A stretch of DNA of 64,000 bases from Lysobacteraceae bacterium SCN 69-320 (GCA_001725155.1 MEFP01000016.1:19868-83867), one strand, 5' to 3'. Shown: positions 30,727 to 42,020, numbered from the stretch's first letter. A program made the numbers and translations. Notes: generated by a model not told the origin, from the letters alone.

Positions 30727-31823
30727 AGCGTCCCCTTGGTGCTCGGCAGATCGGCGCCGTCGCGGCGCAGCGCCGCACGCAGCGCGCGCGCGGCCGCCTT
30801 GAAACAGGCCTCGACCATGTGATGTGCGTTGTCGCCGCGCACGGCCAGATGCAGGTTCGCGCCGAGGCCGTCGCAGAGCGAGCGGAAGAAATGCGGAACG
30901 AGCTCGGTCGGCAGATCACCGACGCGTTCGCGGGGAAACGCACCGTCGAACACGAAGCAGGCGCGGCCCGACAGATCCAGGGCGGCGCGCGCGAGGGTTT
31001 CGTCCATCGGCAAGGTGATCGCGACGGACGCGGGGTCCGCCGGTTCGACCGCATCGCCGTAGCGGCCTATGCCGCGTTTGTCGCCGAGTGCCTGACGCAG
31101 CGCCTGCCCCAGCGCCAGCGCGCAGTCCTCGACCGTGTGGTGCTCGTCGATGTGCGTATCGCCGGCGCAGGTCAGCGACAGCGCGATGCCGGCATGCTTG
31201 CCGATCTGCTCGAGCATGTGGTCGAAGAAACCCAGGCCGGTCGCGACGACCGCATCGGCGCTGCGATCCAGATCGACGCGCACGCGGATGCGCGTCTCGC
31301 GCGTGTCGCGTTGAACTTCAGCCGTGCGCGGCGCGGCGCACAAGGTCTGCGCGATCGCGGCCCAGTCCCATTCGCCGTCGCCGAGGCGAAAGCCGCGCAC
31401 TCCGAGGTTCGCCGCGAACTCGATGTCGGTCGCCCGGTCGCCGACCATGGCCGAGCCTCCCCGGCTCCAGCCGTCATCGGCCAGATAAGTCCGCATCAAT
31501 CCGGTCCCGGGCTTGCGCGTCGGCAGGTTGTCGTGGGGAAAGCTGCGGTCGATCAGCACGTCGGCGAACGGCACGCCCTGCGATTCGAACACCTGCAGCA
31601 TGAGCCGGTGCGGGCCCCAGAACTGCGCCTCGGGAAAGCTGTCCCCGCCGAGGCCGTCCTGGTTGGTCACCATGACGAGCACATAGCCGGCTTCGACGCA
31701 GCGGCGCAGCGCCGGGATCACGCCGGGCAGGAACGCGAGCTTGTCGTAGGCGTCGATCTGCTGATCGGGCGGCTCGACGATCAGTGTGCCGTCGCGGTCG
31801 ACGAACAGGTATTTCCGGCTCAT
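30723..31823 (-). CDS. hisB: Bifunctional histidinol-phosphatase/IGP dehydratase
   Basis: HAD domain [16 protein letters not shown] fused to [34 protein letters not shown]. Confidence 0.98.
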   Translation of the reverse strand: MSRKYLFVDRDGTLIVEPPDQQIDAYDKLAFLPGVIPALRRCVEAGYVLVMVTNQDGLGGDSFPEAQFWGPHRLMLQVFESQGVPFADVLIDRSFPHDNLPTRKPGTGLMRTYLADDGWSRGGSAMVGDRATDIEFAANLGVRGFRLGDGEWDWAAIAQTLCAAPRTAEVQRDTRETRIRVRVDLDRSADAVVATGLGFFDHMLEQIGKHAGIALSLTCAGDTHIDEHHTVEDCALALGQALRQALGDKRGIGRYGDAVEPADPASVAITLPMDETLARAALDLSGRACFVFDGAFPRERVGDLPTELVPHFFRSLCDGLGANLHLAVRGDNAHHMVEACFKAAARALRAALRRDGADLPSTKGTL

Positions 31824-32887
31824 GCGGCCACCTCGACGTTGCGCAGCGCCGCGAGCACGGCGCGATTTTCCGCCGGCGTGCCGACGGAAACACGCAGGCA
31901 GTCGGCCAGGCCGCGATAACGCGTGACGTCGCGCACGACGATGCCGGCCCGGCGCAGTTGCGCATAAATCGCTGCCGCATCGCGCCAGCGCACGCAGAGG
32001 AAATTCGCCGCCGAAGGCAACACCGCGACGACCTCGGGCAAGGCCGCGAGTTCGCCGCGCAGCCATTCGCGCTGCTCGCGCAGCACGGCGATGCGCCGGC
32101 GGGTTTCCACGAGTGCAGCGGCATCGGTCGCCGCCAGCGCCGCGGCGATGCTGGCTGCCGGCAGCGGATACGGCGCGAGGATGCGGCGCAGCAAGGTGAT
32201 GACCGGCGCGGCCGCGAGCAATACGCCGACGCGCGCGCCGGCCAGGGCATGCGCCTTGGACAAGGTGCGCAGCACGGCGACATGATCGTTGCCGGCGATC
32301 AGCGCGCTGGCGCTGGCCGTGTCGGCGAACTCGACATACGCCTCGTCGACGACGAGCAGCGCGCGGCCGCGCAACGCCTGCGCCAGATGCGCCAGCGCCG
32401 CGGGAGCGGCCGGCGCGCCGCTGGGATTGTTCGGCGTACAGACGAAGACGAGCCTGACCTGCTGGGTCAGCGCCGCAAGCACACCGTCCACGTCGAGCGA
32501 AAAGTCGTCGCCGAGCGGCGCCTGCACGACGGCCGCGCCCTGCACCGCCGCGGCAACCGCGTACATGCCGAACGTCGGCGGCGACACGAGCACTGCGTCC
32601 GTGCCGGCGCGGCAGAACGCACGCACGAGCAGGTCGATCGCTTCGTCGCTGCCGCGACCGAGGAGCACCTGTTCCGGCGCAACCTCGTACAGCGCGGCCA
32701 GCCGGTTCACGAGCGCGGCCGGCTGCGGGTCGGGATAGCGGTTGAGCCCCTCGCCCGCCTCATTGGCCGGCGACCACGGCGATTCGTTCGCATTGAGCAG
32801 CACGCGGCCGCCGTCGGCTTCCATGCGCGCCGAGGAATACGGCGTCAGCGCGCGGATTTCGGCGCGGGCCAGATCGAGCACGTTCAT
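31820..32887 (-). CDS. hisC: Histidinol-phosphate aminotransferase
   Basis: [42 protein letters not shown]. Confidence 0.97.
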   Translation of the reverse strand: MNVLDLARAEIRALTPYSSARMEADGGRVLLNANESPWSPANEAGEGLNRYPDPQPAALVNRLAALYEVAPEQVLLGRGSDEAIDLLVRAFCRAGTDAVLVSPPTFGMYAVAAAVQGAAVVQAPLGDDFSLDVDGVLAALTQQVRLVFVCTPNNPSGAPAAPAALAHLAQALRGRALLVVDEAYVEFADTASASALIAGNDHVAVLRTLSKAHALAGARVGVLLAAAPVITLLRRILAPYPLPAASIAAALAATDAAALVETRRRIAVLREQREWLRGELAALPEVVAVLPSAANFLCVRWRDAAAIYAQLRRAGIVVRDVTRYRGLADCLRVSVGTPAENRAVLAALRNVEVAA

Positions 32888-34200
32888 GCCGGCACCGCCT
32901 GCAGCCGCTGCAGCCGCAGCCCGACCGCACGCTCGTGCGCGTGCAGGCCTTCGGCCCCGGCCAGGATCTGCGCGCAGGGGCCTATCGCCTGCAGGCCCGC
33001 CGGCGTGAGTTCCTGCACCGTGACGAGCTTGAGGAAACTCGCGACCGACACGCCGCTCCAGGCCCGCGCATAGCCGTAGGTCGGCAGTACGTGGTTGGTG
33101 CCGCTGCAGTAGTCGCCGACCGCTTCGGGCGACCAGGCACCGAGGAACACCGAGCCCGCATTGACGACGGCCGGCAGCAGCGCGCGCGGCGCGACGACGT
33201 TGAGAATCAGATGTTCCGGCGCATACGCGTTGCTGATCGCGACGGCTTCGGCGAGATCGGCGACCTCGATCAGACGCGCATGGGTCAGCGCCTGCCGTGC
33301 CAGTGCGGCGCGGGGCAGCTCCGCCAGTTGTTCCTCCACCGCCGCAGCGACCGAATCGAGCAGCGGCACCGACGGCGACAGCAGCACCACCTGCGAGTCG
33401 CTGCCGTGTTCGGCCTGCGACAGCAGGTCGGCGGCGACGAACGCCGCATCGGCGTCGGCGTCGGCGATGACCAGCACCTCGGACGGCCCGGCCGGCAGGT
33501 CGATGGCCGCGCCGGCCGGATCGTTGGCGACCTGGCGCTTGGCCTCGGTGACCCAGGCGTTGCCGGGCCCGAACAGCTTGTCGCAGCGCGGCACGCTTTC
33601 GGTGCCGTAGGCCATGGCCGCGATGGCCTGCGCACCGCCGAGCTTGAACACGCGCGTGACGCCGCACAGCTGCGCCGTGTACAGCACGGTCGCATCACAG
33701 CTGCCATCGGCGCCGGCCGGCGTGCACAGCACGACATCGCCGCAGCCGGCCAGCTGCGCCGGCACGGCCAGCATCAGCACGGTCGACGGCAACGGCGCGG
33801 TGCCGGACGGCACATACAGGCCGACCCGACGCAGCGGCCGCAGCACGCGTTCGCAGATCACGCCGGGCGCGGTCTCCACGCGCACCGGCGCGGGCGCGCC
33901 GGCCGCATGGAAGCGCGCGATGCGCTCGCGCGCCTCGGCGATCGCCGCGCGCAATTCCGGCGCGACCTGCGCCGCCGCCGCGGCGAACTCCTCCGCCGTG
34001 ACTTCGAGCGCATCGAGTTCGCAGCCGTCGTAGCGCCGCGTCAGCGCGCGCAAGGTCGCGTCGCCGTCGGCGCGCACCTGGGCGATCAGCCGCTTCACGG
34101 TCGCGCGGCGCGCAGCCGCCTCGACCGGCGCCTGCGCCGGCCGCTGCAAGGCCGCGGCCCGCGCGGCCGCATCCAGTTCCTTCCATGCCAACCGCTTCAT
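32884..34200 (-). CDS. hisD: Histidinol dehydrogenase
   Basis: [61 protein letters not shown]. Confidence 0.98.
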   Translation of the reverse strand: MKRLAWKELDAAARAAALQRPAQAPVEAAARRATVKRLIAQVRADGDATLRALTRRYDGCELDALEVTAEEFAAAAAQVAPELRAAIAEARERIARFHAAGAPAPVRVETAPGVICERVLRPLRRVGLYVPSGTAPLPSTVLMLAVPAQLAGCGDVVLCTPAGADGSCDATVLYTAQLCGVTRVFKLGGAQAIAAMAYGTESVPRCDKLFGPGNAWVTEAKRQVANDPAGAAIDLPAGPSEVLVIADADADAAFVAADLLSQAEHGSDSQVVLLSPSVPLLDSVAAAVEEQLAELPRAALARQALTHARLIEVADLAEAVAISNAYAPEHLILNVVAPRALLPAVVNAGSVFLGAWSPEAVGDYCSGTNHVLPTYGYARAWSGVSVASFLKLVTVQELTPAGLQAIGPCAQILAGAEGLHAHERAVGLRLQRLQAVPA

Positions 34201-35096
34201 GCGAGCATCTTCTCCACCGGCAATACGAGCATGCGACGCGCGCCGGCCCGGCGCATGTCTTCCAGATGCTGCCAGGTGATCGCACCGTGGCAGACGGCCT
34301 GCAGCGCGACCTCGTCGACGCTGCCCTCGATACTCGTGACGGTCGGCTGCTGGCCCGGCGGCAGCAGCCGCGTGACGCCGGCCAGCGCCGCTCGCGTGGT
34401 CTGCAGCAATACGAGCTTGGATTCGCGCACCTGGATCACGCCGTCGATGCGACGCAGCAGCAGTTCCTGCAGTTCGCCGCGCTCGTCGGGCGGCGCCACG
34501 GGCGCGCCGGCCAGCACGGCCTCGCTGTCGAGAATGCCGACGACTTCGCGCAGCTGATTGGCCTGCAGGGTCGCGCCGCTGGACACGAGATCACAGATCG
34601 CATCGGCTGTGCCCAGGCGCGGCGCAATTTCCACCGATCCCGACAGCACGACGATCTTCGCCTCGACACCGGCAGCAGCCAGCCAGGCGCCGGTCAGCGC
34701 CGGATACGTGGTCGCGATGCGCAGGCCCTGCAGCGCCGCGCTGCCGGCGTATTCCTGTTCCTGCGGCAAGGCGATGGCCAGGCGGCAGCGGCCGAAGCCC
34801 AGCGGCAGCAATTCGCGCAGCGCGACCGCCTCGCCGCGGCTGCGCGCCGCGGCCTGCTGCTCGGCCAGCACGTTGCGTCCGACGATGCCGAGGTCGCAGA
34901 CGCCATCGGCAATCAGTCCCGGAATGTCGTCGTCGCGCACGAGCAGCAGGTCGATCGCCAGGCTTTCGCCGAAGCAGAACAGCTTGTCGCGGCTCTGCCG
35001 GAACTTCAGGCCGCAGCGCGCGAGCAGATCCTGCGAGACGTCGGCCAGCCGGCCCGACTTCTGCACCGCGATGCGCAGCCGGTCGCGTGTTTTCAT
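34197..35096 (-). CDS. hisG: ATP phosphoribosyltransferase (long form)
   Basis: [21 protein letters not shown]-terminal regulatory domain region. Confidence 0.97.
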   Translation of the reverse strand: MKTRDRLRIAVQKSGRLADVSQDLLARCGLKFRQSRDKLFCFGESLAIDLLLVRDDDIPGLIADGVCDLGIVGRNVLAEQQAAARSRGEAVALRELLPLGFGRCRLAIALPQEQEYAGSAALQGLRIATTYPALTGAWLAAAGVEAKIVVLSGSVEIAPRLGTADAICDLVSSGATLQANQLREVVGILDSEAVLAGAPVAPPDERGELQELLLRRIDGVIQVRESKLVLLQTTRAALAGVTRLLPPGQQPTVTSIEGSVDEVALQAVCHGAITWQHLEDMRRAGARRMLVLPVEKMLA

Positions 35097-35494
35097 GAGG
35101 AACTCCTGCTGCGAGTGCGCGGCGCGGGCGCGCGGCGATCGGTCGATGCCGGCGCAGCGCCGCGGCGGCGCGCCGGCTTGGGCAGCGGCGGCAATGCCTC
35201 GTGCGCGACGACGGCGAGATAACCGCCGTTGCCCTGCTGCAGGAAGCGCGCGACGCGGCCTATGGTCGTGACGCTGACCGAGGTTCGGTCGTGGATCTCG
35301 CGATAGGCGTAGCCGGCCAGCAGATAGGGCACCACGCGCCAGCGGTCGACCAGCGCCTCGAGCTCGGCCGGCGTGCAGAGGTCGCGCAGGAAAGCCAGCA
35401 TCTCCGCCGGCGTATCCAGCGAGAGCAAGGCCCGGCACAGGCTTTCCTCGGGCGGAACCGGCGTGTTTTCGGGCTCGAGATAGCGTCGCTTCAT
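35093..35494 (-). CDS. TrpR/YerC-family transcriptional regulator, first gene of his operon
   Basis: LRDLCTPAELEALVDRWRVVPYLLAGYAYREIHDRTSVSVTTIGRVARFLQQGNGGY; ATGA overlap with hisG. Confidence 0.92.
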   Translation of the reverse strand: MKRRYLEPENTPVPPEESLCRALLSLDTPAEMLAFLRDLCTPAELEALVDRWRVVPYLLAGYAYREIHDRTSVSVTTIGRVARFLQQGNGGYLAVVAHEALPPLPKPARRRGAAPASTDRRAPAPRTRSRSSS

Positions 35495-36050
35495 GATTCA
35501 ATGTAATAACGCATTAGAACAGTCCGGCGACTCTAGCGCAGGCTGACGCGGGATGTAAACCGTGGGGCGCCGGCAGCCGGAAACCGGAAGGAACCGGCAG
35601 TCGTGATAACCGGTGGCGCTGAAACGGGAAGCCGTCTGCCCGCACAGCGAAAACCCATCCCCTCCATCGCCCTCCGCCCTGTTGGGCGCTCGCAGTCGCC
35701 AGTGCGGCGGCTTCGAGCGGCGACTCACTTGCCCCCTTGCGAGCGGGGCGGCTGCCGCTCCTGCGATTCCCGATTCCCCGACCCTGCCACGACACAATTT
35801 GTTGCAGCCGGACGCCGCCACCGTCGCGACCGCACAACGGCACGACGACGTCGCCGTACAACCCGTCAAATCAAGCAATTGGCGCCGGGTCCTGCCCAGG
35901 GGTACCGCATCGCCGGCGCGATTCGCGCGCCACCGGCCCACCGCCCGCGCCGATGCACGTTCGGCAACTCCGCGGTCGCGCGTTGATCGAAAGCGGGGGC
36001 TGGCCGTGATCCTGCATGAGCCCGTCGACAGCGGCGAAACGGAGCGTTGC

Positions 36051-37877
36051 GTGGTTCGTCTACTGCTGGGACTGTTGCTGTGCTGCAGCCTGCTGGCGGG
36101 CGGGCGGGCGACTGCGGCCGACCGGTTGGAGACCTTGCCGCTGCATGCGGGCCAGACGCAGGCCGAACTCGCCGCCGCAACCCGCTACGCCGTGGACGCC
36201 GATGCGACGGCGACGCCGCAGCAGATGTTCGCCGCGGCCGATGCAGGTCAGCGATTCGCCCCGCTGCCGGACGGCAGCGCGACGTTCGGTTTCGTCGACG
36301 GCGCCTACTGGTTCCACCTGCGCCTGGCCAATGTCGATGCGGCCGACACGCGCTGGCTGCTGGTGCTCGACTACGCCTTGCTGGACGAGGTCGACCTCTA
36401 CGTGCGCGACGTCGACGGGCGTGTCGAACACGCCGCTTCGGGCGATCTGCGTCCGTTCGCGCAGCGCGCCGTCAGCTATCGCGAACCGAACTTCTGGCTG
36501 ACCCTGACGCCGGGCCGGCCGCTGGACCTGCTGCTGCGCACGCAGAGCCGCAGCTCGATGCAGGTGCCGCTGACCCTGTATGCGCCCAGCGCCTTCCTGG
36601 TCCTCACGCGCGACACGCAGTTCGGCATGGGTCTGTACTACGGCATCCTGCTCGCGCTGCTGTTCTACAACCTGATCCTGTTCGCCTCGCTGCGCGACCG
36701 CTCGCATTTCCTCTACAGCCTGCACGTCGCCGGCTTCGGCCTCGTGCTGTTCTGCCTCAACGGCTTGGCGTTCGAGTATTTCTGGCCGAACTCGCCGTGG
36801 CTCGCGAATGCGGCCGTGCCGATGTCGATGGCCCTGGCCATGCTCGCGATGCACCTGTTCGCGCGCGATTTCCTCGAGCTGCCGCGGCGCTCGCCGCTGG
36901 CCAACCGCCTGCTGCTCGCACTGATCGGCGCGCATCTGCTGATGCTGCTGGCCTCACCGCTGCTGCCGTACCGCACGGCGGTGCTGATCGGCACGGCGCT
37001 GGTGTTCCCGGGCGTGGCGGCGATCATCGCCGCGGCGGTCACGGTCGCGCGGCGCGGCTTCCGCCCTGCCCTGCTGTTCCTCGTGTCCTGGGCCATGCTG
37101 CTGACCGGCACCTTGAGCTATGCCGCCGTTTCCTTCGGCCTGCTGCCGAGGACCTTCGTGACCGAATACGGCATGCAGATCGGCTCGGCCGCGGAAATGA
37201 TCTTCCTGTCCTTCGCCCTGGCCTACCGCTGGGCCGCGCTGCGCGAGGAGAACGAGCGCATCGCCCACGAGGCCAACGAGCGCCTGGAGCAGCGCGTGGC
37301 CGAACGCACCGAAGCATTGAGCGGCGCGCTGCAGCAGCTCGGCGAGGTGCATGCGCGCCTGCACGAGCTCAGCGCCCGCGACGGCCTGACCGGGGTGTTC
37401 AACCGGCGCCATTTCGAGCAGATGTTCGCGCCGCAGCTGGCCGAATGCCTGCAACACGCCCGGCCCTATTCGCTGCTGATCGCCGACCTGGATCACTTCA
37501 AGCGCGTCAACGACGACCACGGCCACCTGACCGGCGACGACTGCCTGCGCAGCATCGCCGCGATCCTGCAGCGCTGCGCCGGCGGCCGCGGCGCGGTCGC
37601 GCGTTTCGGCGGCGAGGAATTCGTCGTGCTGATGCCCGACACCGACGAACTTGGCGCGCGGCGCACGGCCGAGGCCATACGCCAGCGCGTCGCCGCCGAG
37701 GTGTTCGCGCTGGACGGCGGACGCCAGCTACGCCTGACGGTCAGCATCGGCGCGGCGACCGTGGCCGCCGGGGCTGACGCCGCCGCCGAGGCGCTGCTGC
37801 GCCGTGCCGACGACGCGCTGTACGAGGCCAAGCGCGGCGGCCGCAACCGCGTCGTGCAGGGCTCGGCCGCCGCCTGA
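36051..37877 (+). CDS. 7TMR-DISM/GGDEF diguanylate cyclase
   Basis: Periplasmic DISMED2-like domain (FVDGAYWFHLRLAN), 7 TM helices, ARFGGEEFVVLMPDTD; GTG start assumed. Confidence 0.93.
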   Translation: MVRLLLGLLLCCSLLAGGRATAADRLETLPLHAGQTQAELAAATRYAVDADATATPQQMFAAADAGQRFAPLPDGSATFGFVDGAYWFHLRLANVDAADTRWLLVLDYALLDEVDLYVRDVDGRVEHAASGDLRPFAQRAVSYREPNFWLTLTPGRPLDLLLRTQSRSSMQVPLTLYAPSAFLVLTRDTQFGMGLYYGILLALLFYNLILFASLRDRSHFLYSLHVAGFGLVLFCLNGLAFEYFWPNSPWLANAAVPMSMALAMLAMHLFARDFLELPRRSPLANRLLLALIGAHLLMLLASPLLPYRTAVLIGTALVFPGVAAIIAAAVTVARRGFRPALLFLVSWAMLLTGTLSYAAVSFGLLPRTFVTEYGMQIGSAAEMIFLSFALAYRWAALREENERIAHEANERLEQRVAERTEALSGALQQLGEVHARLHELSARDGLTGVFNRRHFEQMFAPQLAECLQHARPYSLLIADLDHFKRVNDDHGHLTGDDCLRSIAAILQRCAGGRGAVARFGGEEFVVLMPDTDELGARRTAEAIRQRVAAEVFALDGGRQLRLTVSIGAATVAAGADAAAEALLRRADDALYEAKRGGRNRVVQGSAAA

Positions 37878-38065
37878 TGCCCGACGTTTCCGCCCGCGGC
37901 CTCAGCCCGGGCCGGCCGCCCGTCCGGCCGCATTTGGCGTTTGGTTTCGCCACCGCAGCGGGAAAACGCCAACTGCGTCACATATTTTTGCAGTGCAGCA
38001 ATGAGCCGCTGCCCCGGCCAGCTTCTAGGATTCCGCGCTTGTGCCGTTCGTTGGGGGGACACCGC

Positions 38066-40462
38066 ATGCGCTTTCACTGGATTTCCGCGTTTCTGCTGAC
38101 CCTGGCCGCGCTGCCGGCTTCGGCCGCCAGCCCGTCGCCGGAAGTCGTCGTCGTACAGACCCGCGATCAGGCGCTGATCCAGCGCATGGCCGACCGCCTC
38201 GGCCACCTGCGCGTGGACCGCAAGAAAGGCACGGTCATGGCCGAGATCGAACCCGAGGATCTGGTCTGGCTGCGCACGCAGACGGCGGATCTCACGATCG
38301 ACAAGGACGCGACCGCGGCACTGCAGCAGCAGACCTCGGGCCGCTCGCTCAAGAGCATTCCGGGTTTCTCCTGCTATCGCACGGTCGAGGAAACGCTGTC
38401 CTCGATCGACGCGCTGGTCGCGGCGCATCCGAACCTCGCCAGCAAGATCGACATCGGCGATTCCTGGGAAAAAGTCACCGCCGGCGGCGATCCGGGCTAC
38501 GACCTCGTCGTGCTCAAGCTGACCAATTCCGCGGTCGCCGGGCCCAAGCCCAAGATGTTCGCGATGACCGCGATCCATGCGCGCGAATACACGACGGCCG
38601 AGCTCAACACACGCTTCGCCGAATGGCTGGTCAACGGCTACGGTGTGGATCCCGAAGCGACCTGGCTGCTCGACCACAACGAATTCCATCTGCTGCTGCA
38701 GTCCAATCCGGACGGCCGCAAGAAGGCCGAGACCGGCCTGTCCTGGCGCAAGAACACGAACACGGCCTACTGCGGCGCGACGAGCAATTCGCGCGGCGCC
38801 GATCTCAACCGCAATTTCCCGTTCCACTGGGGCGGCCCCGGCGCAAGCACCTCGGCCTGCAACGAGACCTATCGCGGCGCGAGCTCGGCGTCGGAACCGG
38901 AAACCCAGGCCGTCGTCGCCTACGTGCGCAGCATCTTCCCGGACCTGCGCCCCGACGACACCACGACGCCGGCGCCGGACACGACGCAGGGCGTGTTCTT
39001 CGACATCCACAGCTTCTCGCAGCTCGTGCTGTGGCCCTGGGGCGACACGACGACCCTGGCGCCGAATTCGGCCGCGCTGGAAATGCTCGGCCGCCGCGTC
39101 GCCTGGTTCAACGGCTACGACCCGCAGCAGTCGGTCGGCCTGTATGCGACCAGCGGCACCACGGACGACTCGGCCTACGGCCCCCTCGGCGTGCCGGCCT
39201 ATACGATCGAGCTCGGCGTCGCGTTCTTCGAGGACTGCGCGTCGTTCGAGAGCAGCACCTACCCGCACAACGTCGACGCGCTGCGCTATGCGGCGCGCAC
39301 GCTGTGGGCGCCGTACAAGCTGCCGTTCGGTCCCGACGCGGCGGAGATCAGCGCGACGCCGGACCTCGTCGTCGCCGGCGACACGGTGCGCGTCAGCGCG
39401 CGCGTCGACGATTCGCGCCTGAACCGTACGGCGCAGCCGCAGGCCGGCGCACCGCCGCCGCCGACCACGCAGAACGTCGCCTCGGCGCGCGCGTTCGTCG
39501 ACCTCCTGCCCTGGGAAAGCGGCGCCGTGGCGCGGGCCATGACCGCGAGCGACGGCAGCTTCAACAGCGGCAGCGAAGCGGTGCAGCTCGATCTCGACAC
39601 GACGGGCCTTTCCAGCGGCCGCCATCTGGTCTACGTGCAGGGTGTCGACACCGCCGGCGACGCCGGTCCGCCGAACGCCGTGTTCATCGAAGTCGCACAG
39701 GCCAACGAGATCGCGACGGTGCACGGCAGCGTACGCGACGCGACGACGAACGCACCGCTGGCCGCGACCATCAAGATCGGCACGAGCACGCAGCAGGCCG
39801 ATGCCTCAGGCAACTACACCAGGCGCCTGCGTGCCGGCACGTTCGACATCGAAGTCAGCGCGCCGGGCTACATGACCGAGCGCGCGACCGGCGTCACCCT
39901 GAGCGGCGGCGGCGACGTCGTGCGCAATTTCACGCTGACGCCGAACTGCACCGTGTTCAGCGACGATGTCGAAGGCACGAACCCGGGCTGGACCGCGCAG
40001 ACGCCCTGGGGCATCAGCTCCAGCGTCGCCGGCAACACGACCAAGGTCTGGACCGACAGCCCGGCCGGCAGCTACGCGAACAACGCGAACACCAGCCTGA
40101 CCTCGCCGCTCCTGAACCTGACCAACTACGACGAAGCCGTGCTGACCTTCGACCAGAAATGCGTGACCGAGTCCGGCTACGACTACGGCATCGTCGAGAT
40201 CAGCACCAACGCATCGGCGGGTTCGCCGACCTGGAGCGAAGTCGCGCGCTGCAGCGGCGAAACCGCCTGGCGCTCCACGCGCCTGGCGCTGCCGGCCGCG
40301 ACGAACCAGGGCGCCGTGAAACTGCGCTTCCGCCTGACCAGCGACAATAGCCAGAGCGCCGAAGGCTGGTCCATCGACAACGTCAAGGTCGCCGCCGGCG
40401 GCCAGGCCTGCCGCGCGATCAACAACGACGTGCTGTTCGCGAACGGGTTCGAAACGCCGTAA
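38066..40462 (+). CDS. Secreted M14 zinc carboxypeptidase with carboxypeptidase-regulatory-like and jelly-roll C-terminal domains
   Basis: AIHAREYTTAEL zinc motif, GADLNRNFPFHWGG, FFDIHSFSQLVLWPWG; C-term ends NNDVLFANGFETP. Confidence 0.93.
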   Translation: MRFHWISAFLLTLAALPASAASPSPEVVVVQTRDQALIQRMADRLGHLRVDRKKGTVMAEIEPEDLVWLRTQTADLTIDKDATAALQQQTSGRSLKSIPGFSCYRTVEETLSSIDALVAAHPNLASKIDIGDSWEKVTAGGDPGYDLVVLKLTNSAVAGPKPKMFAMTAIHAREYTTAELNTRFAEWLVNGYGVDPEATWLLDHNEFHLLLQSNPDGRKKAETGLSWRKNTNTAYCGATSNSRGADLNRNFPFHWGGPGASTSACNETYRGASSASEPETQAVVAYVRSIFPDLRPDDTTTPAPDTTQGVFFDIHSFSQLVLWPWGDTTTLAPNSAALEMLGRRVAWFNGYDPQQSVGLYATSGTTDDSAYGPLGVPAYTIELGVAFFEDCASFESSTYPHNVDALRYAARTLWAPYKLPFGPDAAEISATPDLVVAGDTVRVSARVDDSRLNRTAQPQAGAPPPPTTQNVASARAFVDLLPWESGAVARAMTASDGSFNSGSEAVQLDLDTTGLSSGRHLVYVQGVDTAGDAGPPNAVFIEVAQANEIATVHGSVRDATTNAPLAATIKIGTSTQQADASGNYTRRLRAGTFDIEVSAPGYMTERATGVTLSGGGDVVRNFTLTPNCTVFSDDVEGTNPGWTAQTPWGISSSVAGNTTKVWTDSPAGSYANNANTSLTSPLLNLTNYDEAVLTFDQKCVTESGYDYGIVEISTNASAGSPTWSEVARCSGETAWRSTRLALPAATNQGAVKLRFRLTSDNSQSAEGWSIDNVKVAAGGQACRAINNDVLFANGFETP

Positions 40463-40728
40463 TCCGGGCGCAGTCGCCGCGCCGATGCGGCGACGCCGCT
40501 GCGCCCGCAACAGCATCCCTCGCCCTGATCCGATCGGGGCGAGGGACTACCCGGAGAACCCGGCTACGACCCAGCCCGATCGGCGCATCGACGACCGGTG
40601 GCTTTTCACGTAAAGGGTCGGGCGTCGCAGCCACTCCGACGTCGTCCGCCTTTCGCCTGACGCGCAGGCAGCGAGCGCTGCGATGGCTCCGCACAAGATC
40701 GACGAAGCGACGGCGCGGTCGCAGCGGA

Positions 40729-42018
40729 TCAGCGCGGCGCGCGAAACGGATTCCGATTCAGCGCCGCGAGCGCTGCCCATGCCGTCGCACCCAGGTGCGG
40801 CCGGCGGTAGTAGTAGGCGTCCGCCGAGGTGCTGGCCGGACCGATCGCAAGGCCCGTCGTGATCTTCGCTTCGCGCGTCGCGAACACGTAGCCGTCCGGA
40901 CTGAACTGCGCGGCCACTTCGGCCAGGCTGCGCCGTGCCGCGTCGGTCTCGCCGGCGATGCGATACGCGAGCGCGGCCTGGGCCGTGCCTTCCAGCCATT
41001 CGCCGTCGCGGTCCTCGTTGAAATCGAATCCGTCGCCGACTGCATGCACGCGTTCGGCGTAGCGCATCGCGCGGCGCCATTCTTTCGGTGCGCCAGGCAG
41101 CATCGGCGCCCACCACTGCACGTCCAGCGCCGATGTCGCGCGGTTCGGCGTGCGGCCGTCGGGCAAGGTGCCGATCAGGAAATGGCCGCTGGCCGCATCC
41201 CACTGGCTGTCGAGAAATCGTCGCGCACGAGCTGCCTGGGCCTCCCACTCGCCGGCCGCCTTGGCGTCGGCCAGCCAGCCGAACACGGCGACGAGGTCGA
41301 TCGCATGCTCGCTGGACTTCCAGCCGAGCCTGACCGGCGCCGCGTCGAAACCGTCGACGCCGCCACTGAAACCGTCGTCAGGCTTCGTGCCGCTCGTGTT
41401 GGCAGTCACCCAGCCGGCGAGCTTCGCCGCGGCATCGCGCCAGCGCACCTCGCCGGTGTGCTCGTGCAGCGCCAGCAGCGCGAGTGCGGCCCAGGCGACA
41501 TTGCCCGTGGCCGTGCCCGACTGATAGGCATCCTCGACCCAGCGATCCTGCGCCGCGTCCCACCAGCCGTTGGCGAGCACGGCGTCCTCGACCGCGCCGG
41601 CGCGATAGGCATTGCGCAGACGCGTATCGCGCAGCGCGGCGCGTTCCAGCGCGGTGCCGATGCGCAGCGCTGCCTCCTGATGTCCGCAGGCCAGCAAGGC
41701 GATGACGGCGAGCGCGTTGTCGTAGGTGAAAGCCGCGGTGCGCAGCGCCGGCAGATCAGGGTTCGCATCGCCCTGCACCTCGTCGTAGCTGCGCAGCAGC
41801 AGCGGAGCCTTGCCGGGAATCGCATCGACGCGGCGTTTCATCGCGCCGCAGGCCTGCGTCGAAACCGTACGCGCGACCGTATCCAGCGACGCCGCCGGCT
41901 TGCCGGGCGCCGCCAGGACAGCCGGCGACACGGTTCCGAAACACAGCACGCTCAGCAGCGCCGCCGCCGCGGCGCGGACGTTGCCGCCCGCCGCCTTCCG
42001 GAAGCCGGCGCCGCGCAT
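40729..42018 (-). CDS. Secreted (alpha/alpha)6-barrel 'six-hairpin glycosidase'-like protein
   Basis: Signal peptide; Tyr/Trp-rich helical hairpins (TFTYDNALAVIALL, FNEDRDGEWLEGTAQAALAY); fold assignment by pattern only. Confidence 0.6.
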   Translation of the reverse strand: MRGAGFRKAAGGNVRAAAAALLSVLCFGTVSPAVLAAPGKPAASLDTVARTVSTQACGAMKRRVDAIPGKAPLLLRSYDEVQGDANPDLPALRTAAFTYDNALAVIALLACGHQEAALRIGTALERAALRDTRLRNAYRAGAVEDAVLANGWWDAAQDRWVEDAYQSGTATGNVAWAALALLALHEHTGEVRWRDAAAKLAGWVTANTSGTKPDDGFSGGVDGFDAAPVRLGWKSSEHAIDLVAVFGWLADAKAAGEWEAQAARARRFLDSQWDAASGHFLIGTLPDGRTPNRATSALDVQWWAPMLPGAPKEWRRAMRYAERVHAVGDGFDFNEDRDGEWLEGTAQAALAYRIAGETDAARRSLAEVAAQFSPDGYVFATREAKITTGLAIGPASTSADAYYYRRPHLGATAWAALAALNRNPFRAPR

Positions 42019-42020
42019 GC

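Noticed and set aside
28042-35096. Novel histidine gene cluster
   Set aside because: Gene order and content are a standard complete proteobacterial his operon; only the leading TrpR-like regulator merits comment.
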